Shown: positions 26,664-37,118, counted from the stretch's first letter. The stretch is 64,000 bases of DNA from Streptomyces marispadix (GCF_022524345.1 NZ_JAKWJU010000002.1:1798001-1862000), one strand, 5' to 3'. The notes: a model not told the origin generated them from the letters alone. Numbers and translations are program-made.

Positions 26664-28328
26664 TCAGCCGCGGGTGAGCTTCTTGTACGTGGCGCGGTGC
26701 GGGCGCGCGGCGTCCGGGCCCAGTCGCTCGATCTTGTTCTTCTCGTACGCCTCGAAGTTGCCCTCGAACCAGAACCACTTGGAGTCGCCCTCGTACGCGA
26801 GGATGTGCGTCGCCACACGGTCGAGGAACCAGCGGTCGTGGGAGACGACCACGGCGCAGCCGGGGAAGTCCAGCAGGGCGTTCTCCAGGGAGGAGAGCGT
26901 CTCGACGTCGAGGTCGTTGGTCGGCTCGTCGAGCAGGAGCAGATTGCCGCCCTGCTTGAGGGTGAGCGCGAGGTTCAGCCGATTGCGCTCGCCGCCGGAG
27001 AGGACGCCCGCGGGCTTCTGCTGGTCCGGGCCCTTGAAGCCGAACGCCGACACATAGGCACGCGAAGGCATCTCGACCTGGCCGACGTTGATGTAGTCGA
27101 GCTCGTCGGAGACGACCGCCCACAGCGTCTTCTTGCCGTCGATGTTCGCGCGGCTCTGGTCGACGTAGGAGATCTTCACGGAGTCGCCGACCTTGATGAC
27201 GCCCGAGTCGGGCTCCTCCAGGCCCTGGATCATCTTGAACAGGGTCGTCTTGCCCGCGCCGTTCGGCCCGATCACGCCGACGATGCCGTTGCGCGGCAGC
27301 GTGAAGGAGAGGTCGTCGATGAGGACCTTGTCGCCGAACGCCTTGTTGAGGTGCTCGACCTCCACGACGACGTTGCCCAGGCGCGGACCCGGCGGAATCT
27401 GGATCTCCTCGAAGTCCAGCTTCCGGGTCTTCTCGGCCTCGGCGGCCATCTCCTCGTAACGGGTCAGCCTCGCACGGGACTTGGCCTGACGGCCCTTGGC
27501 GTTGGAGCGGACCCACTCCAGTTCGTCCTTGAGTCGCTTGGCGCGCTTGGCGTCCTTCTGGCCCTCGACCTTCAGGCGTGCGCGCTTCTTCTCCAGGTAC
27601 GTGGAGTAGTTGCCCTCGTAGCCGATGGCACGGCCGCGGTCCAGCTCCATGATCCAGCCGGCGACGTTGTCGAGGAAGTACCTGTCGTGGGTGATGGCGA
27701 CGACGGTGCCGGGGTACTGCGCGAGGTGCTGCTCCAGCCACTGGACGGACTCGGCGTCCAGGTGGTTGGTGGGCTCGTCGAGGAGCAGCAGGTCGGGCTG
27801 CTCCAGCAGCAGCTTGCACAGCGCCACGCGGCGCCGCTCACCGCCGGACAGCGTCGTGACGGGCCAGTCGCCGGGCGGGCAGCCCAGTGCGTCCATGGCC
27901 TGTTCGAGCTGCGACTCCAGGTCCCATGCGTTGAGGTGGTCGAGCTGCTCCTGGAGCTTGCCCATCTCCTCCATCAGCTCGTCCGTGTAGTCGGTCGCCA
28001 TCTGCTCGGCGATCTCGTTGAAACGGTCGAGCTTGCCCTTGGTCTCCGCGACACCGGCCTCGACGTTCGCCAGCACGGTCTTCGACTCGTCCAGCGGCGG
28101 CTCCTGGAGCAGGATGCCGACGCTGTAGCCGGGGGCGAGCTGGGCGTCGCCGTTGGAGGGCTGGTCGAGCCCGGCCATGATGCGCAGCACCGTCGACTTG
28201 CCGGCGCCGTTCGGTCCCACGACACCGATCTTCGCGCCGGGCAGGAAGCTCAGGGTGACGTCGTCGAGGATCACCTTGTCTCCGTGCGCCTTGCGCGCCT
28301 TGCGAAGGGTGTAGATGTACTCAGCCAA
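26664..28328 (-). CDS. ettA: energy-dependent translational throttle protein EttA, ABC-F
   Basis: The TTG at 28328 gives MAEYIYTLRKARKAHGDKV, the usual start of this protein, and 554 residues, the same size as the E. coli protein. Two ABC domains are complete: GPNGAGKST with LSGGERRRV and LLLLDEPTNHLD, then GPNGAGKTT with LSGGERNRL and LLLLDEPTNDLD. The linker between them carries the basic ABC-F P-site tRNA-interaction motif. It acts on the ribosome rather than in a membrane. A longer upstream extension is not supported. Confidence 0.93.
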   Translation of the reverse strand: MAEYIYTLRKARKAHGDKVILDDVTLSFLPGAKIGVVGPNGAGKSTVLRIMAGLDQPSNGDAQLAPGYSVGILLQEPPLDESKTVLANVEAGVAETKGKLDRFNEIAEQMATDYTDELMEEMGKLQEQLDHLNAWDLESQLEQAMDALGCPPGDWPVTTLSGGERRRVALCKLLLEQPDLLLLDEPTNHLDAESVQWLEQHLAQYPGTVVAITHDRYFLDNVAGWIMELDRGRAIGYEGNYSTYLEKKRARLKVEGQKDAKRAKRLKDELEWVRSNAKGRQAKSRARLTRYEEMAAEAEKTRKLDFEEIQIPPGPRLGNVVVEVEHLNKAFGDKVLIDDLSFTLPRNGIVGVIGPNGAGKTTLFKMIQGLEEPDSGVIKVGDSVKISYVDQSRANIDGKKTLWAVVSDELDYINVGQVEMPSRAYVSAFGFKGPDQQKPAGVLSGGERNRLNLALTLKQGGNLLLLDEPTNDLDVETLSSLENALLDFPGCAVVVSHDRWFLDRVATHILAYEGDSKWFWFEGNFEAYEKNKIERLGPDAARPHRATYKKLTRG

Positions 28329-28549
28329 GAGGAACCGTCCGGCAGTCAGTAGGTTTCGGAGCGCGGCTGCGCCGCATGGGCAGACCACACCATCTTGCCG
28401 CACCGGGCGCCCGACTCCGAAACGGGGCGGAGCGCCTGCCCGCCGCGGACACCGCGTGCAGAGGGCGGTCTCCGCGCCACGTGCGCCGGTTGTGTCCGAC
28501 GCCGCTTCCACCGGGGCTCGTTGGTGCGGCTCGACGTGCGGTGCGGCTC

Positions 28550-28585
28550 GATCAGTGCGACCTGATCAGTGCAGCTCGATCAGTG
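28550..28585. repeat. three GATCAGTG direct repeats, 14-bp spacing
   Basis: Copies at 28550-28557, 28564-28571 and 28578-28585, each within a CGATCAGTG/TGATCAGTG context, sit between the EttA start and the end of the thioester-domain gene. They lie on the 5' side of ettA and may be a regulator array. No promoter elements are obvious. Confidence 0.5.
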
Positions 28586-28612
28586 GGACCGGGTCAACGC
28601 AATAAAGCGCCT

Positions 28613-30130
28613 TCACCCTCCTTGAACGCCGCCGTCGTCCGGATTCTTCCTGCGTACGAAGAGCACTGCCATCGCGCCGAGCACCACCAGGCCGACGGCG
28701 GTGCCCGCTATCAGCGGGGTGCCGGGCGCCCCCGTCTCGGCCAGGTCGCCGGTCTCGGCGACGGCAGCCGCATCGGCCGCGCCGCTGCCGCCCACCGTTG
28801 CCGTACGGAGCGTGACGTCCCCCTCGTCGTCTTCGGCTTCCGTGACGGGCATGGCACTCCGCGTGGCGCAGTCCAGTACGCCGGTGAAGGACTTCTCCAG
28901 GCCGTGCGGCCCGGTGAGCGGGATCCGGTACGCCTGGTCCTCGTGCACGGGGACCATGAACGTCCGGCTGTCCGCCGCGTCGACCGCGTGCTCCCTGCCT
29001 CCGAGGCGGAATCGGAAGGGCCGGTCCCCGGCGTTGGAGACGGTCAGGCCGACGCCCTGCCTGGCGCAGTTCTTCTCCGCCTTCACCGCGGGTATGGCCC
29101 CGTCCGCGGCCCAGTTGACGTCCGCCGTCGCGGAGACCATGGACCTGCTGGACCCGGCAAGGATCTGCGCCTGGCTCCTTGCGTGGCCGCCCACGCCGGT
29201 GAAGGCACGGCCCACCGGCACCTTCGTGGCCGCCTGCACCGTGAGCGAGGCCGCCCCCGCCCGGCGCCCGCCGGGCACGTCGAAGTAGAGCCTGGCGCCG
29301 TCGCGTACCGACGTCGCCCGCTTACCGTCCCGGCCCACGATCCGTGCGTGCGGCGACCCGGAGCCCGGTGTCTGGGAGACGGCCACGCCGGGAGCGGTCG
29401 TACGCACCGTGAAGGGCCCGAGTGCGCTGCCGCTCCTTCGCGGGAGCGCCACGGGGTCGAGCGACAGCGAGGCACGGGGCTCAGCCATCCGCCGGGCTGA
29501 CCGCTCCAGGTGGTCGGCCAGCCGCTCTGCGGCGGGATCGGCCGCCTCGACGCGCACGGCGCCGCCACCTCCGGCGCCGCCCCTGCGCGCGGACCGGCCG
29601 TCCGTGAAGCGCCAGATCGCGACCTGGGTGCCCGCGGCGGCCGTCCGGGGTGACAGCTTCCCGGAGCGGGCCGTCTTCGCGAGCGCCTGCAAGTCGTCGA
29701 CCTGCGGATAGGAGTGCCGGAGTATCCAGAGGATCTTCCCGGCCTCGGGGTTGTCGTGCAGCGAGGTACGGCCCCAGTCCGTCTCCCCGTAACGCGCGTG
29801 CCGCTGCGTGGGGTTGTCCACGTCGAGGCCGTAGGTCTGGAGTCTGCCGCCTCCGTCGACCGCCATCTCGAAGAGACCGGCGCCGGTGGTCAGCGCCTCG
29901 CCGCCCTCGTGGACGACGGCCTGCCTGTACGTCTTGAGCCCGTCCAGGGTGGCCGTGGCGCCGCCCTGCCGTGACGGCTCGTCATCGCTCGCCGCATAGG
30001 CGGGAGTCGCCGTGGCGGTCACACCCGCCGCGAACAGAACGGTGGCCAGCGACGCGACGGCCAGACGTCGCGCCGCACGTGCGGCCGTGTGCCCGCTCAC
30101 GGCGGTCACGGTCCCGCGGACAAACCTCAT
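28613..30130 (-). CDS. thioester-domain surface protein with LAxTG sorting signal (cysteine replaced)
   Basis: ATG 30130 follows GGAGGGG; 505 residues. A signal peptide (VLFAAGVTATATPAYA) leads into a thioester (TED/TQXA) domain: TYGLDVDNPTQ, YGETDW, AGKILWILRHSYPQVDDL, AAGTQVAIWRFTDG. In Streptomyces relatives the first motif reads TYCIDL, and the Cys forms the thioester with the Gln of TQVAIW. Here that position is Gly (G101, codon at 29828-29830), while Q169 is kept, so the thioester cannot form. The C-terminal half ends LAETG at 463, a hydrophobic helix and RRK, a sortase class E signal for cell-wall attachment. Confidence 0.85.
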   Translation of the reverse strand: MRFVRGTVTAVSGHTAARAARRLAVASLATVLFAAGVTATATPAYAASDDEPSRQGGATATLDGLKTYRQAVVHEGGEALTTGAGLFEMAVDGGGRLQTYGLDVDNPTQRHARYGETDWGRTSLHDNPEAGKILWILRHSYPQVDDLQALAKTARSGKLSPRTAAAGTQVAIWRFTDGRSARRGGAGGGGAVRVEAADPAAERLADHLERSARRMAEPRASLSLDPVALPRRSGSALGPFTVRTTAPGVAVSQTPGSGSPHARIVGRDGKRATSVRDGARLYFDVPGGRRAGAASLTVQAATKVPVGRAFTGVGGHARSQAQILAGSSRSMVSATADVNWAADGAIPAVKAEKNCARQGVGLTVSNAGDRPFRFRLGGREHAVDAADSRTFMVPVHEDQAYRIPLTGPHGLEKSFTGVLDCATRSAMPVTEAEDDEGDVTLRTATVGGSGAADAAAVAETGDLAETGAPGTPLIAGTAVGLVVLGAMAVLFVRRKNPDDGGVQGG

Positions 30131-30339
30131 GAATTTCCCCTCCGGGCGGCACAGGCACGGCAGTTGAGAGGTCACGCACGTGACCTGATGCCGTGTCGCG
30201 CTGTCCCGCCGCCGAACACCGAACCCCCGTAGCCACGCGGGGGATCGTAAGGAGCGGAAGCGCCCTGATCCCCGCCGATCCGGCCGTTCAAGCGTTCCGA
30301 CTCACAATCGTTATCAGCGAATCCGGCGGACCGGGACGA

Positions 30340-30834
30340 TCAAGGCCCGCCCGACTGACCTGGAACCTTGGCCTCCGCACCCGCCCGTACGGGCTTGCCG
30401 GTGCCTGGTGGTGCAGCCGTCTTCGTAACGCCGTCGTCCCCCTGCCCGCTCGCTGTCAGGCCCCGGCGTGCGGGAGACACCCTTACGAACGCGGAGGTGC
30501 CGCGCGAGAGATCGTGTCCGACGGACGATGCCGACAGCTCTGCGCCGAAGTACTGCTGCTGTCCGTCGCGGACGGGCTCGCGGATGCGCAACCTGCCGGT
30601 GACGATGACCGGTTCGCCGAGCGTCACCGACGAGGCGACGTTCTCCGCGAGCGCCCGACGCGTCCACACCGTGAAGAAGTTCGTGCCGACGTCGGACCAC
30701 ATGCGCTCCTGCGCGTCGAACCGCCGCATCGTGCTCGCGAGCCGGAATCTCGCCAGCGGCACCCCCGCCGCCGTCGTGCTGAACTCCACCCGCGTCGCGA
30801 CGTTCCCCACGACCGTCACATGCGTCTCGTACAT
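30340..30834 (-). CDS. ssb: single-stranded DNA-binding protein, SsbB-like
   Basis: The ATG at 30834 (after GGGGGC) gives 164 residues starting MYETHVTVVGNVATRVEF. The OB fold is clear through RRFDAQERMWSDVGTNFFTVWTRRALAENVASSV and VIVTGRLRIREP. The acidic tip (DDxPF) of ordinary SSBs is absent; the tail ends Gly/Pro. In Streptomyces the tip-less SSB (SsbB) is the one used for chromosome segregation during sporulation, so this is probably that paralogue. It lies downstream of the dynamin pair. DnaA-box-like sequences precede it. Confidence 0.82.
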   Translation of the reverse strand: MYETHVTVVGNVATRVEFSTTAAGVPLARFRLASTMRRFDAQERMWSDVGTNFFTVWTRRALAENVASSVTLGEPVIVTGRLRIREPVRDGQQQYFGAELSASSVGHDLSRGTSAFVRVSPARRGLTASGQGDDGVTKTAAPPGTGKPVRAGAEAKVPGQSGGP

Positions 30835-30953
30835 CACGCCCCCTGTTCTCCGCCCGCGGGTCCCCGTACGCGCCCGCCGGCATCGGTCGTCCACGGTGCT
30901 CGCGCACCGCGTGGACACCACCTTGCCGCGATCACGGAAAACCCGCTGCGAGC

Positions 30954-30980
30954 TGTGGACTACGAAGGCGTTGTGGACAA
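30954..30980 (-). promoter_or_regulatory. two DnaA-box-like sites upstream of ssb
   Basis: On the minus strand TTGTCCACA (30972-30980) matches the Streptomyces DnaA box exactly and TAGTCCACA (30954-30962) has one mismatch. They lie about 120-146 bases upstream of the SSB start. Two boxes are too few for an origin. Confidence 0.5.
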
Positions 30981-31089
30981 CTCCGCCACCCACGAGAGGG
31001 GTTCGGAAGCACTCTTCCCGACTTGAGCCCCGGGCCAACGCCCGGACCCGGCCCCCCGGCTCCCGCTCCCGATCCCGATCCCGATCCCG

Positions 31090-33690
31090 CTAAGGCGACG
31101 AGGTGCCGCCCGCCGCGGTCACGTACTGCTCGCGCACCTCCCGGTAACGCAGCAACTCCCCGGCCACCGGCTCCAGTACGTGCACCTGTCCGCACCCCGC
31201 GACCAGCCGCCGCAGCCGCCGCTCCTCACGCCGCCCGTACTCCGCCGCGGGCCCGCGGGCGGCGAACCGGCAGCCCCACGCCAGCAGCGAAGCCCCGAGC
31301 ACACCCCCGATGAGCAGTGCCACACCGGCCCACTCCGGGACGAGTCTCACCCCGAGGGTCGCGCTCAGCACACAGCCCGCGCCCGCCGACTGGACCACGA
31401 GCAGGAGGAGTTGGCCCACCAGCGCGAGGTTCCACCAGAACGGGCGCTTCAACGCGGGCCCGTTCACCGGCCCGTTCACCGGCGTACGCTCCGAACGGGC
31501 GCCGGCGCCTTCGAAGTTCGTGCCTTCCGCCGCCCTGCCCATGCCCTCGGAGGACGCCGCCTCGGAGCGGCAGCCCTCCGGCTCCGTGCCGTGGCGCAGC
31601 GCCTCGTCCAGTGCCTCGGGCAGCCCTGCGGCACCGCGCCACGCGGCGTCGCGTACGGACCGTCGCCATGACTCGGGAAGGCCGGCGGCGGCCTGGTCCA
31701 CGACGGTGCGCACCGCGTGTGCCACCACCGGCCGGGCGACCCGCGGACCGGAGTCCTCGCGGCCACCGGAGGTCCCGGCAACCGCGGCTGCGGGCGCGGA
31801 CGCTGACACGGACACGGGTTCCGGCGCGAGCACGGACTGTGAACCAGCCGGGCGGCCCTCGTCGCCGTCAGCGTCGAACACCTCGGCCGCCCCGCCGCCG
31901 GGCGGTGCACCAGCAGGCAGAGCATCGACGGGCAGATCAGCGGCGGCGTCCCGCGCCCCGGCCCCGTCACCCTGTTCCGCGTCCAACTCCAGGTCCGCCC
32001 CGGCGTATTCGTCATCGACCGCGGCCGTTCGCCCCGCGGCCTGCTTACGCGAGCGCCGCTCCTCGTACCAGTGCTGAAGCTGCGCCCAGGGCGTTCCGCA
32101 GGCCCGCTCCGCGTGCCGTAGCCAGGCGCGTTCGGCGGCGTGTCCCGCGGCGACCGCGCCCGCCGCCTCCGCCAGCCGGCCCGAGAACGCCTCTCGTACG
32201 TCCTCGGTGAGTCCCGTCGGGGCGCTCGCGGCCGTCGCCCGTCCCGGGGTGACGTACTCCGGCCGCAGCCGCTCCACCACCACGTCCAGATCGGCGCTCA
32301 GCCGCAGCGAGGCGGCGCGGCGTTCGGCCACGAACCCGGCGAGTTCGGTGCGCAGTTCGTCGATGCCCTCGCCCACCAGCGCGGAGGTGGCCATGACGCG
32401 CGCTCCCGGCTCCCCGTGCTCGCCCAGGGCCATGCCGTCCTCGTCCAGGAGCCGCCGCAGGTCGTTCAGTACGGCCACGGTCGCGTCGCCCGGCAGCCTG
32501 TCGGTCTGGTTGAGGACGATGAACGTCACCTCGGCGTATCCGGCGAGCGGCCGCAGATAGCGCTCGTGCAGCACCGCGTCCGCGTACTTCTCGGGGTCGA
32601 CCACCCACACCACCGCGTCGACCAGGCGCAGCAGCCGTTCCACCTGCTCTCGGTGGCCTTCGGCGGCCGAGTCGTGGTCGGGCAGGTCGATGAGTACGAG
32701 GCCCTCCAGTTCGCTGCGTGCGCCCTCGTCGATACGGCCTCGCCAGTTCGACTCCGGGCGCATCAGGCGCCGGGTGGACGCGGGAATCCCGAGGCGGTCG
32801 AGAAGCGCGTCGGCGGGCCCGGCGCCGGGGACCTCCCAGGAGCAGGCGACCGGTGTCGCGGTCGTGGGCCTGCGCATTCCGGCCTGTGAGAGCCGCGTAC
32901 CGGCGAGGGCGTTGAACAGCGAGGACTTGCCGCTGCCCGTCGCTCCGGCGATGGCCACCGTCGTGTAGCGGCGGGAGAGCCGCTCGCGTGCGTCGGCCGC
33001 CTCCAGTACGCGGTCCGCCTCGGCGAGGACGCTTCTCGGCAGGCGGCTTCTCGACAGATCGACAAGTCGTCGCAGGGCGACCACGCGGCGGCCGAGCGCG
33101 TTCTCCTCGCCGAACGTCTCGTCCTCGTAGGGCTCCCGGGGGTGGGGCGTACCGGTCGACGGCCACCCCGTCAGGGCGGGCTGGTCAGGCAACTTGCCCC
33201 GCAGCGACGGCTGTTGACCGCTGCCGTCCGGCGCGGGGCAGGGCCCGTCCGGCGCGTCCGCCGTGTCGTACGGAACCTGCGGCCCGAAGTCCGCTCCCCA
33301 CAGCGCGGCGGCCCTCGACCGGCCCTGCCGTCCGCCAGGCGCCGAGGCTCCGCGGGCGCGGCGGGCGATCAGACCGTCGTCCCAAGCGCCTTCGCCGCCG
33401 GCGTCGGAGGCCTCGGCGGACTCGGCACTCCCGCCGGCGTCACCGGGCTCGCCGGGCTCGCGGGAATCGCCCTCGTCGCCGTGATCGCGGACGTCATGGG
33501 CCTCATGCGCCTCGGTCGTACCCGCGGCATTCTCCACGGAGGCGTCAGGCTCCCCGTTCCGCCGGTCCGCCACGTGCTGGGCCACGGCCTCCGACTCCCC
33601 GCCGTGCTCCGCGGGTTGGGCGCCGCGGTCGGCATGTTCCTCATCGCACGTACCGTCGGTCCGGACATCCGCTGTGGACACTGCGGTCAC
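31090..33690 (-). CDS. dynB: dynamin-like membrane GTPase (DynB-like)
   Basis: GTG 33690 overlaps the upstream GTPase stop by four bases (GTGA) and gives 866 residues. The first 230 are acidic low complexity. G1 is [11 protein letters not shown] near 245, G3 is [10 protein letters not shown]4 is NQTD. A long helical region follows, then two membrane helices at about 752-820 ([36 protein letters not shown]). In Streptomyces venezuelae, the dynB product is the membrane partner of a soluble dynamin and both support FtsZ rings during sporulation septation. The start could be debated because the N-terminus is non-conserved. Confidence 0.75.
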   Translation of the reverse strand: MTAVSTADVRTDGTCDEEHADRGAQPAEHGGESEAVAQHVADRRNGEPDASVENAAGTTEAHEAHDVRDHGDEGDSREPGEPGDAGGSAESAEASDAGGEGAWDDGLIARRARGASAPGGRQGRSRAAALWGADFGPQVPYDTADAPDGPCPAPDGSGQQPSLRGKLPDQPALTGWPSTGTPHPREPYEDETFGEENALGRRVVALRRLVDLSRSRLPRSVLAEADRVLEAADARERLSRRYTTVAIAGATGSGKSSLFNALAGTRLSQAGMRRPTTATPVACSWEVPGAGPADALLDRLGIPASTRRLMRPESNWRGRIDEGARSELEGLVLIDLPDHDSAAEGHREQVERLLRLVDAVVWVVDPEKYADAVLHERYLRPLAGYAEVTFIVLNQTDRLPGDATVAVLNDLRRLLDEDGMALGEHGEPGARVMATSALVGEGIDELRTELAGFVAERRAASLRLSADLDVVVERLRPEYVTPGRATAASAPTGLTEDVREAFSGRLAEAAGAVAAGHAAERAWLRHAERACGTPWAQLQHWYEERRSRKQAAGRTAAVDDEYAGADLELDAEQGDGAGARDAAADLPVDALPAGAPPGGGAAEVFDADGDEGRPAGSQSVLAPEPVSVSASAPAAAVAGTSGGREDSGPRVARPVVAHAVRTVVDQAAAGLPESWRRSVRDAAWRGAAGLPEALDEALRHGTEPEGCRSEAASSEGMGRAAEGTNFEGAGARSERTPVNGPVNGPALKRPFWWNLALVGQLLLLVVQSAGAGCVLSATLGVRLVPEWAGVALLIGGVLGASLLAWGCRFAARGPAAEYGRREERRLRRLVAGCGQVHVLEPVAGELLRYREVREQYVTAAGGTSSP

Positions 33691-35474
33691 CTCTCCGTCT
33701 GCGACTGCGAATGGGACTGGGACTGCGACTGCGACGACTTCTGTGCGCCGGGCCCGGACAGCGGCCCCGAGAGCGCCGACGCCTCCGCCTTGCGCAGCAC
33801 CGACAGCGCGGCGATCAGATCGACCTGCGGGTCCGGTGCGGTCTCCAGCTCGTCCAGGGGCGCGAGGCGCGTGTCCCGCTCCCCGTAGAGCGCACGCTCG
33901 ACGTAGGTGGCCAGCAGCCTCACACCGCACTCACGCAGCCGCCGCGCGCTCGGCTCGCCGAAGGCGGACGCCAGGCTGCGGTAGGCGTCCGCCGCGTTCC
34001 CGCCGCCCACCAGCGCCGTGGCGAGCATCGCTGCCGCCTCCTCCGCGTCGCGCCCGAACCCGTGGTCGACAGCGCGTGCTTCCTCCTCGGTCAGCTCCTC
34101 CAGGCAGCGGCGCCAGCGCCGTACGAGCAGATTCATACGGGCGCGTCCGTCGTCGGCGGCGTCGGCGCCCGCCCGACTGCCCTTCTCCGCACGGCCGGTG
34201 GCGATCTCGGTGATCTCCGCGCCGGGCCGGGCGGGGTCGCGGCGCCATGCCTCGGCCACGCGTTCGTCGGCCGCCGCCACGGAGGAGGCGAGCAGCGTGG
34301 TCAGCCCGGTCTCGTAGGCGTCCAGCACCTCCTCGGCGCGGCTGTCGACGGGAAAGCCGCGCCAGAGCGCATGCGCGTCGCCTGCGAGCAGTTCACCCAT
34401 GGCGATGTGCCGCCGGACCCTTGCGCGGGCCTCCTCGTACGCCTCCTCGATGTGTCCCGTAAGCCGAAGCGCCGCGGCGTGCTGTGCGGCGGAGGCGTTG
34501 GCGAGGGCGGTGACGCGGGAGCGCAGCGAGGCGAGCGCGCCTACGGCGGTACGGCGTCCGGCCACGGCACGTGCCGCCGGGTCGAGCGCCCGCTGCGTGA
34601 GCCAGTTGCGCAGGCCCGCTACGGCGGTCGCCGGCAGCAGCCCCGATCCGCCTGCGGACTCCGGGAGTTCGGGAACCGTGAAGCGCGGCACGTCGGCGAG
34701 GCCCTCGCGGATCAGCAGCGAACCGTACTGCCTTGCAACGTCGGAGGCGATCTGGTGCGGCACGCGGTCCAGCACGGTGACGAGCGTGACGTCGTACTCC
34801 CGTGCCGTACGCAGCAGGTTCCAGGGCACCGCGTCCGCGTAGCGCGCGGCGGTGGTCACCAGCACCCAGATGTCGGCGGCGCAGAGGAGTTCGGCCGCGA
34901 GATCGCGGTTGGAGGCGACGAGCGAGTCGACGTCGGGGGCGTCGAGCAGGGCGAGTCCGGGCGAGAGCGCGGTGTCGGTCTCGATGCGCAGCGCGCGTTC
35001 GGCCGGTTCCTCGTCACGGGCGTCGGCGCCGAGCAACTCCTCGGCGGCGCATCCCTGTACGTCGTCGTCGGACGCGGGCGCGGGCACTTCCTGACGGGGC
35101 ATCCACACCCGGCCAAGGCGCGGCAGTACGCGCTCGCCCTTGAACCAGTGCTCGTCCTCGGGGTGGCAGACGAGGACCGGCGTACGGGTCGTGGGGCGAA
35201 GCACTCCGGCCTCGCTGACCCTGCGCCCCACAAGGGAGTTGACGAGTGTCGACTTCCCGGCGCCGGTCGAGCCGCCGACCACCGCGAGCAGCGGGGCCTT
35301 GGGCGCGCGCAGCCGCGGAATGAGGTAGTCGTCGAGCTGGGCGAGCAGTTCGTCGCGCGAGAGGCGTGCGCGGTGGGCGCCCGGCAGCGGCAACGGAAAG
35401 CGTGCGGCGGCGACGCCTTCGCGGACCGCCGAGAGTGCGTCTAGCAGTTCAGGCCGTACGTTCAAGATCGCCAC
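33687..35474 (-). CDS. dynA: dynamin-like soluble GTPase (DynA-like)
   Basis: A GTG at 35474 is my choice; in-frame alternatives are GTG 35519 and TTG 35465, because the AT-rich stretch 35480-35520 looks like promoter. About 595 residues with G1 [10 protein letters not shown] (about 64-73), switch region [11 protein letters not shown]3 [10 protein letters not shown] and G4-like VTVLDR, then helical stalk and a Gln/Ser-rich tail. No membrane helix. Its overlap with the next gene and the shared fold match the Streptomyces dynA-dynB pair of sporulation division. Confidence 0.72.
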   Translation of the reverse strand: MAILNVRPELLDALSAVREGVAAARFPLPLPGAHRARLSRDELLAQLDDYLIPRLRAPKAPLLAVVGGSTGAGKSTLVNSLVGRRVSEAGVLRPTTRTPVLVCHPEDEHWFKGERVLPRLGRVWMPRQEVPAPASDDDVQGCAAEELLGADARDEEPAERALRIETDTALSPGLALLDAPDVDSLVASNRDLAAELLCAADIWVLVTTAARYADAVPWNLLRTAREYDVTLVTVLDRVPHQIASDVARQYGSLLIREGLADVPRFTVPELPESAGGSGLLPATAVAGLRNWLTQRALDPAARAVAGRRTAVGALASLRSRVTALANASAAQHAAALRLTGHIEEAYEEARARVRRHIAMGELLAGDAHALWRGFPVDSRAEEVLDAYETGLTTLLASSVAAADERVAEAWRRDPARPGAEITEIATGRAEKGSRAGADAADDGRARMNLLVRRWRRCLEELTEEEARAVDHGFGRDAEEAAAMLATALVGGGNAADAYRSLASAFGEPSARRLRECGVRLLATYVERALYGERDTRLAPLDELETAPDPQVDLIAALSVLRKAEASALSGPLSGPGAQKSSQSQSQSHSQSQTER

Positions 35475-35815
35475 ATGCGCAGAATGCCCAAATTCGGCAT
35501 GTTTTTGAAGCGTATCCACGGCTCTGCGGGGCGAAAACAATCGGTTTCGGGCGCGAATGGAGCCATTCGCGCCATGTGACCCACAGGTCGAACCCGTCCC
35601 CGCCGAGACAGCCATAACGACTGAGCAACACCCGCGCGGCTCGCGGCGAAAACCGCTGCACGAATCGCACCGGCCTGCGATTATCGGGAGCGCTTCACTG
35701 AACCTCCACATGGCGTCGCGGACGTGAAGCACACAGCGCCAGCCACGGGGACCCCTATCCTTGACCGCGCCACGGTCACCCGGAGGCCCGCCCGAATCCT
35801 CCGCGACCGAGACCG
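35475..35815. promoter_or_regulatory. dynA upstream region with 11-bp inverted repeat
   Basis: The 341 bases between dynA and the tRNA contain no gene. Perfect arms GGCGCGAATGG (35550-35560) and CCATTCGCGCC (35563-35573) sit 76 to 99 bases before the chosen dynA start, and a weaker ATGCC-N7-GGCAT pair is at about 35484-35500 in an AT-rich stretch. Together they look like a regulated promoter. Confidence 0.5.
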
Positions 35816-35888
35816 GCCCCCGTAGCTCAGTGGATAGAGCAGGCGCCTTCTAAGCGCTTGGCCGCAGGTTCGAGTCCTGCCGGGGGCG
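35816..35888 (+). tRNA. tRNA-Arg (anticodon TCT)
   Basis: A full cloverleaf: acceptor GCCCCCG/CGGGGGC, D-stem GCTC/GAGC, anticodon stem GGCGC/GCGCT with loop CTTCTAA (anticodon TCT, reading AGA), T-stem GCAGG/CCTGC with loop TTCGAGT and discriminator G. The CCA is not encoded. Confidence 0.97.
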
Positions 35889-35896
35889 CTTACGAT

Positions 35897-35926
35897 CGCC
35901 GTTCTCTACGCACGTAGAGGGCGGCG
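35897..35926 (+). terminator. tRNA terminator hairpin
   Basis: Arms CTCTACG and CGTAGAG (35904-35910, 35913-35919), extended by CGCC/GGCG pairs, lie nine bases after the tRNA and are followed by TTTCC. Confidence 0.6.
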
Positions 35927-36134
35927 TTTCCGCGAGCGGCCGCCGGCTTGGGACGGGGCCCGGGTCGCGCATGAGAACGCGGTCCGCCGGACGGTGACGT
36001 CGGCCGATTACGACCGCAGCCGTCTTCGGCGAGACCGGTCGCGGAGCGGCATGTCGGTGGCACTTACACAATCTCGGGGCGTGCGCCATGATCGGGACCT
36101 GACAAGACCATCAGGCGACCCAGGGGGAATCACG

Positions 36135-37118
36135 ATGTTCAAAGCGAGATCCGGTTCGGGGCTTTCCCGGCGCGGACTGCTCAAGGCGGGAGGCGCGACC
36201 GTCCTCGCCGCCGGAGCGGGCGGTGCGCTGACCGTCGGCGAGGCGTCCGCGGCCGTGCCCGCGTCGAAGCGGTTCGACCTGTCCACGCCCTCGTACGACG
36301 TGTTCCGTAAGGCGCTGCTGCACGAGAAGCACCACGCGATGCAGGGCATGGCGTTCGACCCCGGGAACGGGCACCTGTTCATCTCCCAGGTGCGGGACGG
36401 CAGTTCGGGCGACGACCTGTGCATCAACCGGCTCGACGGTTCCGGGAAGGTCACCGGCACCATGCACCTCGACAACGCCGGTCACGGTGTGTCGATCGGC
36501 GTGGAGCCGAACGGGAAGGACTCGTTCGTGTGGGTCGAGTGCGACTCCGACGCGAACGACGACAGCGGCCGTGGCACCGCACTGGCCCGGTTCAAGTTCG
36601 TCGACGGGGAGGCCCCGTCCGGGGTGAAGAAGTTCTTCACCGGCAGCAAGACCATCACCTGTGCCACCGACCCGGTCAACAAGCGCATCCTGGTCCGCCG
36701 CAAGGAGTCGGGCAGGTTCATCTACCGGCTGTACGACTTCGCCGGCATGGACGTCGAGAACGGCACGTTCACCGACGAGCTGGCGAAGATCAGCCAGCCG
36801 AAGCTCGGCGACGGCTCGGTGACGTTCCAGGGCTACGCCGTGTTCGGCAGCTACCTCTACACACTGGACGGCGAGGGCCACGCCGACCCCGCCGACATCG
36901 ACTCGTTCGTGACGGCCACCGATCTCAACACCGGCAAGGTCGTCGAGCGGTTCCTCACCAAGGCCGGCAAGTCGCTGGTGTTCCGCGAGCCGGAAGGCAT
37001 GGCGGTGACCCGGACTTCCGGCGGCGAGGTCCGTCTCTGCCTCGGATTCGCCTCCCGCACGAGCATCGGCGACATCGACCGGTACGCCAACGTCTTCCAA
37101 AAGAACGTCCTCGTCTGA
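36135..37118 (+). CDS. Tat-secreted beta-propeller protein of TagC/P68-RBP-like family
   Basis: ATG 36135 follows CAGGGGGAAT; 327 residues. The N-terminus contains the twin-arginine motif SRRGLLKAGG and a hydrophobic Ala/Gly segment ending EASAA. The rest has repeated WD-like sheets (MQGMAFDPGNGHLFISQV, RILVRRKESGRFIYRLYDF, AVFGSYLYTLDGEGHA) as in the phage receptor-binding/TagC-like propeller proteins, which database entries often call teichoic-acid protein C. The actual ligand is unknown; the sequence only supports an exported propeller. Confidence 0.72.
   Translation: MFKARSGSGLSRRGLLKAGGATVLAAGAGGALTVGEASAAVPASKRFDLSTPSYDVFRKALLHEKHHAMQGMAFDPGNGHLFISQVRDGSSGDDLCINRLDGSGKVTGTMHLDNAGHGVSIGVEPNGKDSFVWVECDSDANDDSGRGTALARFKFVDGEAPSGVKKFFTGSKTITCATDPVNKRILVRRKESGRFIYRLYDFAGMDVENGTFTDELAKISQPKLGDGSVTFQGYAVFGSYLYTLDGEGHADPADIDSFVTATDLNTGKVVERFLTKAGKSLVFREPEGMAVTRTSGGEVRLCLGFASRTSIGDIDRYANVFQKNVLV

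Noticed and set aside
30954..30980. Replication origin
   Set aside because: Only two DnaA-box-like sites; an origin in Streptomyces has many, with dnaA/dnaN nearby.
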